This document shows positions 1 to 6,503 of a stretch of DNA of 17,988 nucleotides, one piece after another. The first letter of the stretch is position 1. Each line of letters begins with the position of its first letter. This DNA is from an uncultured Oscillospiraceae bacterium (GTDB taxonomy: Bacteria > Bacillota > Clostridia > Oscillospirales > Oscillospiraceae), in NCBI GenBank assembly GCA_958438185.1, contig CAUBQU010000003.1, positions 1 through 17,988 on the forward strand, read 5' to 3'. The notes beneath the pieces were generated by a model. That model did no database searches. It saw only the letters and a program-made list of their open reading frames with translations, and was not told the DNA's origin. The translations under genes were made by a program, and so were the position numbers.

Positions 1-43
1 CGAAAGCAGGGATAAAAATCGACCGTTTTCGCCTCTTTCCCCT

Positions 44-72
44 ATCATAACGAATCCTTCACAAAAATGCAA
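44..72 (-). promoter_or_regulatory. Possible leftward promoter of a gene beyond the left edge
   Basis: Read on the minus strand, TTGCAT (67-72) lies 17 bases from TATGAT (44-49), a plausible vegetative promoter pointing out of the window. The -10 is a good match and the -35 matches only TTG. No start codon of the target gene is visible before base 1. The same -10 with its flanking spacer recurs upstream of the CBM9-like gene, which raises its credibility. Confidence 0.4.
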
Positions 73-110
73 CAGGGAAATTTAATCGGCTTGGAATGCT
101 GATGTGGTGA

Positions 111-140
111 TTGACACCAGATGGGGGATTAGTGTATTAT
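111..140 (+). promoter_or_regulatory. Sigma-A-type promoter of the membrane protein-mnmG-rnhA-EamA operon
   Basis: A perfect TTGACA (111-116) is followed after 18 bases by TATTAT (135-140). The expected transcription start is near 147, leaving a leader of about 64 bases. That leader holds a small inverted repeat (CGGTA at 160-164, TACCG at 170-174). No other convincing promoter is seen before the terminator at 4141, so this one probably serves all four genes. Confidence 0.75.
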
Positions 141-210
141 AAATATAACTGTGTAGAAACGGTAATTTATACCGCTGTATAACGGGTGCGGGCCCGTAGG
201 GGGGAAGACA

Positions 211-747
211 ATGTACGATAATGTCAGCCAAAAGCTGAAAAGCTTTACAAAGGTTCTTACAGTTATTTTGCTGGTGTTGATCCCGGCAGGCGGGATTACG
301 GGCGGCATCTTGCTGCTTTTGGCAGGGGCGCCGATCGGGTATGCAATTGCATCTGTGTTAGGCGGCGCAGTGCTTGCGCTGCTGGTTTATTACGGATCCT
401 GCTTTGTCTATGGCCTGGCGGAGCTGCTGGAGCAGCAGACAATCGCGACCAGCCTGCTGCGGCAGATGGCGCACAGCAATCAGCCGCCGGTGCAGCAGCA
501 AAGGCAGGAGCCAGCTGCGCCAGCCTATCCGCTGCGGCAGAGCGGGCCGCGGCAGCCGGTGCAGCCGCCTGCAGTGCCGCAGCCGGAGCCGTGCGTGGGG
601 GCGTATCCCTATGCAAAGCCGCCGTATAGCAGCTATACGCCACAGCCGGGGCCGTATGCCCCGTACACGCCGCAATACCGGACGCAGACGCCCTATGGCA
701 CAGCCACGGGCTTTAATGAGGAATTCCGCTACGAACCGAAGCGCTGA
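211..747 (+). CDS. Two-helix membrane protein with Pro/Gln/Tyr-rich tail, function unknown
   Basis: This 178-residue protein has no function I recognise. After a short basic N-terminus come two hydrophobic helices (about residues 13-37 and 40-62) separated by a tight Gly/Ala/Pro turn, then a [15 protein letters not shown] stretch of a kind seen in small uncharacterised Firmicute membrane proteins. A short amphipathic segment leads to a low-complexity tail (about 90-178) rich in Pro, Gln and Tyr, with repeated PY and YTPQ units. The hairpin would put both ends on the same side; the KR-rich N-terminus suggests the cytoplasm, so the tail may be a disordered cytoplasmic arm. The ATG at 211 follows a G-rich ribosome binding site (about 198-206). 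It is the first gene of the operon leading into mnmG. The length and codon usage make it a convincing gene, but its role is unknown. Confidence 0.75.
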   Translation: MYDNVSQKLKSFTKVLTVILLVLIPAGGITGGILLLLAGAPIGYAIASVLGGAVLALLVYYGSCFVYGLAELLEQQTIATSLLRQMAHSNQPPVQQQRQEPAAPAYPLRQSGPRQPVQPPAVPQPEPCVGAYPYAKPPYSSYTPQPGPYAPYTPQYRTQTPYGTATGFNEEFRYEPKR

Positions 748-781
748 TCTACAGCATGGGAAATAGAGCAGAGAGGATTGA

Positions 782-839
782 GCCGGGGGCGAAATGCCTC
801 CGGCGCTCTTTGGCGCGGCAGCCCGGCGGCGCAAGCCGC
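782..839 (+). promoter_or_regulatory. Structured leader between the membrane protein gene and mnmG
   Basis: The 134-base gap contains two strong potential RNA hairpins. The first pairs 782-790 with 796-804 (nine pairs, one of them G-U) around a GAAAT loop and is followed by GCTCTTT, a weak T tract. The second pairs GCGGC (826-830) with GCCGC (835-839) around a GCAA loop, which has the GNRA form. The pair could attenuate, or stabilise the 5' end of a processed mnmG transcript. No known riboswitch is recognised. Confidence 0.4.
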
Positions 840-881
840 GGCAAAGCGGTGGGCCGTGCGGCAGGAGGGGAGCACAAAAGT

Positions 882-2759
882 ATGCAATACGAAGCAGGAA
901 GCTATGATATCGCAGTCATCGGAGCCGGGCACGCCGGGATCGAAGCGGCGCTGGCGGCAGCCCGGTTGGGGCTGCGGACGGTCGTTTTCACGGTGAATCT
1001 GGATGCTGTGGGCAATATGCCCTGCAACCCGGCTATCGGCGGGACCGGAAAGGGGCACCTGGTACGGGAATTGGACGCGCTGGGCGGCGAGATGGGCTGG
1101 GCGGCGGATCACTGCTGCATTCAGTACAGGATTTTGAACCGGGGCAAGGGCCCAGCGGTGCACTCCCTGCGGGCCCAGGCCGACCGGCGGGCGTACCAGA
1201 CTTTTATGAAGCACACGCTGGAAAAGCAGGAGAATTTGGATCTCAAGCAGGCTATGATCGTGGATGTTCTGACAGAGCAGGGCGCGGTCTGCGGCGTTGT
1301 GACCCAGCTGGGGGCGGTGTATCGCTGCCGCGCCGCCATCGTGGCAACGGGGACGTATCTGGATGCCACGGTCATCATCGGCGAGAGCTGCGTCCCCTCC
1401 GGGCCGGATGGGATGCATGCGGCCCAGGGGCTGAGCCAGCGGCTGGTGGCACTGGGGCTTTCCATGCGGCGCTTTAAAACGGGAACACCGCCCCGGGTCA
1501 ATGCCCGGTCTGTCGATGTGACAAAGATGGAGCTGCAGCCCGGCGACGCCTCGGTGATCCCGTTTTCATTCCGGACGGCGCAGGCGCCGGAGAACCGGGC
1601 GGTCTGCTACCTGACCTATACCTGCCAGGAGACCCATGAGATCATCCGAAAAAATCTGGACCGGAGCCCGATCTATGATGGGTCCATTCAGGGCGTCGGC
1701 CCACGGTATTGCCCGAGCATTGAGACGAAGGTCGTCCGCTTTGCAGACAAGCCGCGGCACCAGCTGTTTGTAGAGCCCTGCGGGCTGGAAACGGAGGAGC
1801 TGTATATCCAAGGCTTTTCCTCCAGCATGCCGGAGGATGTGCAGCTGGCAATGCTGCACTCAGTGCCCGGCCTGGAGCACGCGGAGATGATGCGCCCGGC
1901 CTATGCCATCGAATATGACTGCGTCGATCCGACGGAGCTGTACCCGACGCTGGAATCTAAAAAGATCCCGGGCTTGTACGGCGCGGGGCAGTTTAATGGC
2001 TCCAGTGGGTACGAAGAGGCGGCGGCCCAGGGCTTTGTCGCCGGGGTCAACGCGGCGCTGAAATGCAAGGGCGAGCCGCCGATGATCCTCAAACGCTCCG
2101 ACGGCTATATCGGGACCTTGGTTGACGATCTGGTGACCAAGGGCACCCAGGAGCCCTACCGAATCATGACCTCCCGCAGCGAATACCGGCTGCTGCACCG
2201 GCAGGACAATGCAGACCAGCGGCTGACGCCCATCGGCTATCGCATCGGTCTGGTGAGCCGGGCGCGCTATGAACAGGTGCAGGAGAAATATGCCCAGGTG
2301 GCAAAGGAGATTCGGCGGCTGGAGAAAAACGGCGTGGCGGCCAGCCCGGCGCTGAACGCGCTGCTGCGGCGCTATGGTTCAGCGGAGGTGAAAAACTCCA
2401 TCTGCCTGGCGGAGCTGCTGCGGCGGCCGGAGATAACGTATGACGCCATGGCGCCGGTAGATCCGGGCAGACCGGCGCTGGACCAGGCGGTTCAGGAGCA
2501 GGTGGAGATCCAGGTCAAATACGCGGGGTATCTGGCTCGGCAGCTGCGGCAGGTGGAGGAATTTGCCAAGGCGGAGGCCCGGCAGCTGCCGCCGGACACA
2601 GATTATGCGGCCATCGCCGGTCTGCGCCTGGAGGCGCGGGAGAAGCTCAGTGCCATCCGGCCAGTCTCCATCGGGCAGGCGAGCCGAATCTCCGGCGTCT
2701 CCCCGGCGGATATTGCGGTGTTGCTGATCTGGCTGGAGCAACAAAAGGAGCAAAGATGA
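882..2759 (+). CDS. mnmG: tRNA uridine-5-carboxymethylaminomethyl modification enzyme MnmG (GidA)
   Basis: MnmG is the FAD-dependent partner of the GTPase MnmE. Together they install the (carboxymethyl)aminomethyl group at C5 of wobble uridine-34 in several tRNAs, in the cytoplasm. The 625-residue protein has the usual family length. It shows the FAD-binding GAGHAG (residues 14-19), the family motif [21 protein letters not shown], the FKTGTPPRV block and [16 protein letters not shown], followed by the helical C-terminal domain used for MnmE and tRNA contact. The frame is open back to 756, but the preceding 42 residues do not resemble MnmG. The ATG at 882 begins the expected N-terminus and sits 11 bases after AGGAGGGG, so 882 is taken as the start. 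Its stop overlaps the rnhA start (ATGA), indicating translational coupling. mnmE is not present here, unlike the common arrangement in which the two are neighbours. Confidence 0.96.
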   Translation: MQYEAGSYDIAVIGAGHAGIEAALAAARLGLRTVVFTVNLDAVGNMPCNPAIGGTGKGHLVRELDALGGEMGWAADHCCIQYRILNRGKGPAVHSLRAQADRRAYQTFMKHTLEKQENLDLKQAMIVDVLTEQGAVCGVVTQLGAVYRCRAAIVATGTYLDATVIIGESCVPSGPDGMHAAQGLSQRLVALGLSMRRFKTGTPPRVNARSVDVTKMELQPGDASVIPFSFRTAQAPENRAVCYLTYTCQETHEIIRKNLDRSPIYDGSIQGVGPRYCPSIETKVVRFADKPRHQLFVEPCGLETEELYIQGFSSSMPEDVQLAMLHSVPGLEHAEMMRPAYAIEYDCVDPTELYPTLESKKIPGLYGAGQFNGSSGYEEAAAQGFVAGVNAALKCKGEPPMILKRSDGYIGTLVDDLVTKGTQEPYRIMTSRSEYRLLHRQDNADQRLTPIGYRIGLVSRARYEQVQEKYAQVAKEIRRLEKNGVAASPALNALLRRYGSAEVKNSICLAELLRRPEITYDAMAPVDPGRPALDQAVQEQVEIQVKYAGYLARQLRQVEEFAKAEARQLPPDTDYAAIAGLRLEAREKLSAIRPVSIGQASRISGVSPADIAVLLIWLEQQKEQR

Positions 2760-3193
2760 AAACAGTAACAATCTATACCGATGGGGCTTGCTCTGGAAAC
2801 CCCGGCCCCGGCGGCTGGGGTGCGATTTTGGAATATCAGGGGGTCGAACGGGAGTTGTCCGGCGGGGAAGAGAAAACGACAAATAACCGCATGGAGCTGA
2901 CGGCGGTCCTCCAGGCGCTGCAGTGCCTGAAGCAGCCGTGCATCGTGGAGCTGTATTCGGATTCCAAATATGTGATCGACGCGCTGCAAAAAGGCTGGGC
3001 CATCGGCTGGCGCAGCCGGGGTTGGCGGAAGGCGGATAAAAAACCGGCGCTGAACCCGGATCTCTGGGCTGCGCTGCTGGCTGAGTGCGAAAAGCATGAA
3101 ATGCACTACCACTGGGTCAAGGGCCATGCCGACAATCCAAAGAACAACCGCTGTGATGAGCTGGCGGTGGCAGCGTACCAGAAGTGGAAGTAA
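2756..3193 (+). CDS. rnhA: Ribonuclease HI
   Basis: RNase HI cleaves the RNA strand of RNA-DNA hybrids, removing R-loops and primer remnants in the cytoplasm. The 145-residue single-domain protein matches the classical bacterial enzyme in length. The four acidic catalytic residues are visible: D9 in the opening [16 protein letters not shown]47 in NNRMELTA, D69 in YSDSKYV and D134 in NNRCDELA. H124 in VKGHADN corresponds to the conserved flexible-loop histidine. The basic handle region ([14 protein letters not shown]) is kept, so it is the E. coli-like HI form and not HII or HIII. Its ATG shares four bases with the mnmG stop, so it should be co-expressed with mnmG. All key residues are intact and I see nothing odd. 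Confidence 0.97.
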   Translation: MKTVTIYTDGACSGNPGPGGWGAILEYQGVERELSGGEEKTTNNRMELTAVLQALQCLKQPCIVELYSDSKYVIDALQKGWAIGWRSRGWRKADKKPALNPDLWAALLAECEKHEMHYHWVKGHADNPKNNRCDELAVAAYQKWK

Positions 3194-3219
3194 CAAAAGA
3201 GAGGAACTAGAGAGAAACC

Positions 3220-4134
3220 ATGCAGAAAAATATCCGGCAGGTCGTCCTGCCAGTGCTGGCGGCTGCGATTTGGGGCAGCGCCTTTGTCTTTCAAAATATG
3301 GTGGCCGATTCCATCGGTCCTTTCACCTTTACCGCGGCCCGGTCGGCCATTGCGGCGGTGTTTTTGTTACTGCTGTATTGGGTCCTGCAGCGCCGCAAGC
3401 GGGAAAAGCAGCCGCGGGGCAAGCTGCTGCTGGGATGCTTGACCTGCGGCCTGGCCCTGTGCCTGGCGACGAACCTGCAGCAAGTGGGCATCGCGGATAC
3501 GACGGCGGGCAAGGCCGGGTTTATCACGGCGATGTATATGGTGCTGGTGCCGGTATTTGGGCTGTTTTTGCGCAAGCGGGTCCGGCCGGTCGTCTGGTGC
3601 AGCGTTGCACTGGCGGCTGTGGGGCTGTACTTTTTGAGCATTCAAGATGGCTTTTCCCTGGCCAAAGGGGATTTTTATATGATGCTCTGCGCGATCGTCT
3701 TCGCAGTGCACATCCTGCTGCTGGATTATTTCACTCGCTTTGTGGATAGCGTGGCCCTCTCCTGCGGGCAGTTTGCCGTGACAGCGGCGATCTCCGCGGT
3801 GCTGGCGCTGTGCACGGAGCAGAATTGCTGGAGCAGCATCTGGGCGTCGATCTGGCCGATCCTCTATGTGGGTATTTTCTCCAGCGGCGTGGCCTATACG
3901 CTGCAAATCGTGGCGATCAAGGGGTCCAACCCGGCGGTGGTCTCGCTGCTGCTGAGTCTGGAGTCGGTGTTCGCGGCGCTGTCCGGCGCGCTGATCCTGC
4001 ATGAGCGGCTGTCTGCCCGGGAGCTGCTGGGCTGCGGGCTGATCTTCGCCGCCGTGATCCTGACGCAGCTGCCGCAGCGCAGAAAAAAGACTGCGCCTTT
4101 GGCAACTGGTGAGAGCGGCAAACAAAACGAGTAA
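3220..4134 (+). CDS. EamA/DMT-family membrane transporter
   Basis: This 304-residue integral membrane protein belongs to the drug/metabolite transporter superfamily. It has ten predicted hydrophobic helices in two EamA repeats of about 140 residues each. Repeat 1 begins LPVLAAAIWGSAFVFQN and contains the conserved ARSAIAAVFLL helix; repeat 2 begins at KGDFYMMLCAIVFAVHILLLD and ends with LLSLESVFAALSGALILHERLSARELLGCGLIFAAVIL, a strongly typical EamA ending. Such proteins usually export amino acids, nucleosides or other small metabolites; the substrate cannot be read from sequence. The start at 3220 follows rnhA by 26 bases with a GAGGA-type ribosome binding site. It is the last gene of the operon, immediately before the terminator, and its link to the RNA enzymes upstream is probably only positional. 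Confidence 0.92.
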   Translation: MQKNIRQVVLPVLAAAIWGSAFVFQNMVADSIGPFTFTAARSAIAAVFLLLLYWVLQRRKREKQPRGKLLLGCLTCGLALCLATNLQQVGIADTTAGKAGFITAMYMVLVPVFGLFLRKRVRPVVWCSVALAAVGLYFLSIQDGFSLAKGDFYMMLCAIVFAVHILLLDYFTRFVDSVALSCGQFAVTAAISAVLALCTEQNCWSSIWASIWPILYVGIFSSGVAYTLQIVAIKGSNPAVVSLLLSLESVFAALSGALILHERLSARELLGCGLIFAAVILTQLPQRRKKTAPLATGESGKQNE

Positions 4135-4140
4135 TGCAAG

Positions 4141-4169
4141 CACCGCGCCCGTTCGGGCGCGGTGTTTTA
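4141..4169 (+). terminator. Rho-independent terminator of the mnmG-rnhA-EamA operon
   Basis: A perfect 10-bp GC-rich stem (4141-4150 with 4155-4164) around a GTTC loop is followed directly by TTTTAT. It lies six bases after the EamA stop codon and is oriented for the plus strand. Confidence 0.93.
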
Positions 4170-4180
4170 TAAAAGAACGC

Positions 4181-4213
4181 AAAAGGCCGCCGGGCAAGTA
4201 TTGCCCGGCGGCC
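4181..4213 (-). terminator. Rho-independent terminator of the CBM9-like gene
   Basis: A perfect 13-bp stem (4185-4197 with 4201-4213) closes a three-base loop. On the minus strand it is followed by TTTT and then a second T-rich stretch. It sits 21 bases beyond the stop codon of the CBM9-like gene and faces the plus-strand terminator only about 20 bases away, insulating two convergent units. Confidence 0.92.
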
Positions 4214-4234
4214 GTGCTATTTTAGAAGAGGGAG

Positions 4235-4855
4235 TTACAGGCGCGTCGTGTCGATCTCCAGATCGCCAAAGCAGGCGGGCTGATGCAGCTGCGGGGTATC
4301 GCCGGACAGTTTGGTCCAGCTGCCCCAATGGGGCTGAGGGGTCTTTTCGCCGCATTTATAGAAATTGCCCCGGAGCTTATCCCCAGGCAGGAACCAAAGC
4401 TTGCCGTAGAGGCTGTGAATCGTCTGCATTGGGATGATAAAGTAGCAGACCCAGCGGTCCGCCAGGCGATGGATCTGGACTGCGGGCGGGGCGCATTGCA
4501 TCTCGGAGAATTTGATGCGCGCATCGGGGCCGTGCCCGTAGTCACTGTACATGGCGCCGTTGACATTGGCCCAGATGGTGATATAAGCGTCGGTGGCGTC
4601 CGGGTCAAAATTTAAAAAGCAGGCAAGGCAGCTGTCTTCCCAGACGGGGGTGTCGTCTTCTCGGTAGGTTGCCATGGGATTGGCCTCGCGGCATTCCATC
4701 CGGACGATGATGCCCGTCCCGGCTTGGGCCCAGAGGATGACGGAGGCATTGGTCTCCGGCGCGTAGCCCTGGCTCCAGGGGTAGGACGCCACTGGGACCT
4801 GGTGCAGCTGATCCCAGTCCGGCTTCCCGGAGACGATCGGTATCTGATATTGCAT
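4235..4855 (-). CDS. Carbohydrate-binding family 9-like (CBM9-like) protein, cytoplasmic
   Basis: This 206-residue protein resembles the CBM9/DOMON-like beta-sandwich proteins widespread as stand-alone proteins in Clostridia. Supporting stretches are the aromatic-rich VPVASYPWSQGYAPETNASV strand, REDDTPVWEDSCLACFLNF (the DxPVWEDS..E/C..F signature of this fold), AYITIWANVNGAMYSDYGHG and the C-terminal RGNFYKCGEKTPQPHWGSW. There is no signal peptide or membrane segment, so it is predicted to stay in the cytoplasm, which is odd for a carbohydrate-binding module and leaves its ligand unknown. The ATG at 4855 follows a GGGGGTGG ribosome binding site, and the gene has its own promoter and terminator. 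It lies next to, but is not co-transcribed with, the MBOAT/DHHW pair. Assignment to the family is fairly sure; its function is not known. Confidence 0.8.
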   Translation of the reverse strand: MQYQIPIVSGKPDWDQLHQVPVASYPWSQGYAPETNASVILWAQAGTGIIVRMECREANPMATYREDDTPVWEDSCLACFLNFDPDATDAYITIWANVNGAMYSDYGHGPDARIKFSEMQCAPPAVQIHRLADRWVCYFIIPMQTIHSLYGKLWFLPGDKLRGNFYKCGEKTPQPHWGSWTKLSGDTPQLHQPACFGDLEIDTTRL

Positions 4856-4902
4856 GCTGCCACCCCCGCTCTCTACGCGCGCTGTCCTGTTTCCTAGCCA
4901 TT

Positions 4903-4931
4903 ATCATACCGAATCCGTGGGGCATTTGCAA
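4903..4931 (-). promoter_or_regulatory. Promoter of the CBM9-like gene
   Basis: On the minus strand TTGCAA (4926-4931) is followed after 17 bases by TATGAT (4903-4908). The transcription start would be near 4896, about 40 bases before the ATG. The -10 and adjoining spacer are nearly identical to the element at 43-57. Confidence 0.65.
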
Positions 4932-4956
4932 TTGGTATTCATGACAATTCTGCCCG

Positions 4957-4987
4957 GCGGGATTTGTAAATTCTGCTCAAATCCCGC
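4957..4987. repeat. 10-bp inverted repeat upstream of the CBM9-like promoter
   Basis: GCGGGATTTG (4957-4966) and CAAATCCCGC (4978-4987) are perfect complements separated by 11 bases. No T tract follows on either strand, so this does not look like a terminator. It sits 25 bases upstream of the CBM9-like -35 and just beyond the DHHW terminator, a position suited to a regulator site. A shorter alternative partner (ACAAATC, 4992-4998) can pair with GATTTGT (4961-4967). Confidence 0.55.
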
Positions 4988-5013
4988 GGGGACAAATCCT
5001 CCCTGCGGCAATA

Positions 5014-5055
5014 AAAAGCGATAAAATTTGCGGGGCCGCAAAAGCGGCCCCGCAA
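5014..5055 (-). terminator. Rho-independent terminator of the MBOAT-DHHW operon
   Basis: A perfect 12-bp stem (5028-5039 with 5044-5055) with a four-base loop lies about ten bases past the DHHW stop. On the minus strand it continues into AAATTTTATCGCTTTTT, giving a T-rich release tract. Confidence 0.9.
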
Positions 5056-5064
5056 CAGGTTCGA

Positions 5065-6489
5065 TTATTGGAATACCTTCTGCATGGGATCCAGCAGGAC
5101 CTCGTTGCCGGTGGCGCTGATGTCCGTCAGCAGGATGATATCGTCAATGCTGTTGGCCTTGGCGAAGGTCGAGATGGTGTTGTTCGTCTCGCCGACGTAG
5201 GCGCAATAGTCTTGATAATAGCGGAAGTCGATCCAGTAAATATATTCATAGTGGTCGACCAGGAACGGGATAAAGGCGTTGCCGTACGAATTCTTGACCA
5301 CCAGGACAGAGGAGCCGTCGGTGATCGTCTCATTGTGGGCGACGTTAAAGGGCTGGTCGCCGACGGAGAAGGTAGCGTAGAGCTCGCTCTTAGCATAGTC
5401 CGAGACATCGTTGACAATAGGCCAGGTGAATTTTGTCCAGCCGCCGTTGTCCTTCATATAGGTCTCGGCGGTATTCGTCCCGTTGGGGACATAGGCGGTG
5501 ACGGTATCCGGGTTGGCGCCCAACTCCGGGGATTTCTCGCTCTTGGCGTAGAAGGTGCCCAGGAAGCCGTCAAATGTCATCGTCTCGAAATCCGTCAGCT
5601 CATGCGGCGTCATATTCTTGAGCTTGCAGTACTCTCGGTAGGCGTAGTACGCGCCCAGCGCCGTCCAGTGGTGATCGGTGTGGAAGTAGATATATTCGCC
5701 GTTGTGGGCCTTGAGCGTGTCAAACACGGAGATGGGCTTGACGCTCTTGTCCAGCTGGCTGTAGATCCACTTGGTCGCCTCGTTCTCGTCGCTGGCGCCG
5801 ACACTGTCGAGCACCGACTGATCCAGCATGACCCCGGCGCTGATGGGCGCCAGCAGGCAGTAGAGATTCGAGCTGCCATTCAGGTTCTTGGCCAGATTGT
5901 TGACGTAGGAGCAGTAGCGCACGGCGCTGTCCTGGTTGAAGTAGTAAAGGCCAAAGCCGCAGTGGTCGGCGATATAGATGGAGCCTGCCGTCTCCAGCGG
6001 GGCAGTAATGGTGCCGCCGCCATCGGCCGGGAGGTCGGTGTCCGGGTCCGTGCCGGGGCTGCCCGTCTCGTCCGGTGTGGTGGTGTCCGGCTCCGGTGTC
6101 TCGTTTGCGTCGGGGATGGTGACATCGCCGGTGGGGATATCGTCCGCGGCCTGGCCGCCGGTGTCGCCCACCAGCTGGACGGAGCGGAAGCCGTAGAGGT
6201 TTTTAAACTTGGTATTCATGGAGATGAGCATCTCCCGCAGGGGGAATGTATCGGAATACCAGGTGTCAACATCCGAGAAGAAGGTGCCGTCCCAGAAGCC
6301 GGACCAGGTCAGAGTCGGGAATTTGGCCAGGTCGCGCTTTTCCACCTTCGAGGTGCTGGGCCGGGCAAACCACATCAGGCCGATGAGCCCCATTACGATC
6401 AGAAAGCCAAAGAAGGCGGTAAATTTGATATCCCGCACCCGGCGTACCCAACGCCGACGGGCTTGCTTTTCCTGTTGCTTGCGATCCAT
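5065..6489 (-). CDS. DHHW-family protein, AlgJ/AlgX-like SGNH acyltransferase partner of MBOAT
   Basis: This 474-residue protein has a basic cytoplasmic N-terminus, one membrane anchor (about residues 22-42) and a large external domain. It carries the family hallmark FHTDHHWTALGAYYAY (DHHW at 272-275) and KNSYGNAF (399-406). By analogy with AlgX/AlgJ, D272 and H274 would form the DxH part of a catalytic triad and S401 the nucleophile. Such proteins take acyl groups from an MBOAT partner and place them on an exopolysaccharide or wall glycan outside the cell; the glycan here is unknown. Residues 117-160 form an insertion-like Thr/Pro/Asp linker of low complexity. The frame is open to a GTG at 6495, but that codon abuts GGAGGT with no spacing, whereas the ATG at 6489 is six bases from it, so 6489 is chosen. 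It lies 14 bases after the MBOAT stop in the same operon. Confidence 0.88.
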   Translation of the reverse strand: MDRKQQEKQARRRWVRRVRDIKFTAFFGFLIVMGLIGLMWFARPSTSKVEKRDLAKFPTLTWSGFWDGTFFSDVDTWYSDTFPLREMLISMNTKFKNLYGFRSVQLVGDTGGQAADDIPTGDVTIPDANETPEPDTTTPDETGSPGTDPDTDLPADGGGTITAPLETAGSIYIADHCGFGLYYFNQDSAVRYCSYVNNLAKNLNGSSNLYCLLAPISAGVMLDQSVLDSVGASDENEATKWIYSQLDKSVKPISVFDTLKAHNGEYIYFHTDHHWTALGAYYAYREYCKLKNMTPHELTDFETMTFDGFLGTFYAKSEKSPELGANPDTVTAYVPNGTNTAETYMKDNGGWTKFTWPIVNDVSDYAKSELYATFSVGDQPFNVAHNETITDGSSVLVVKNSYGNAFIPFLVDHYEYIYWIDFRYYQDYCAYVGETNNTISTFAKANSIDDIILLTDISATGNEVLLDPMQKVFQ

Positions 6490-6503
6490 ATGCACACCTC
6501 CGA

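Noticed and set aside
756..881. N-terminal extension of mnmG from the ATG at 756
   Set aside because: The 42 extra residues do not resemble MnmG and cross two RNA hairpins. The ATG at 882 has a strong ribosome binding site and starts the family N-terminus.
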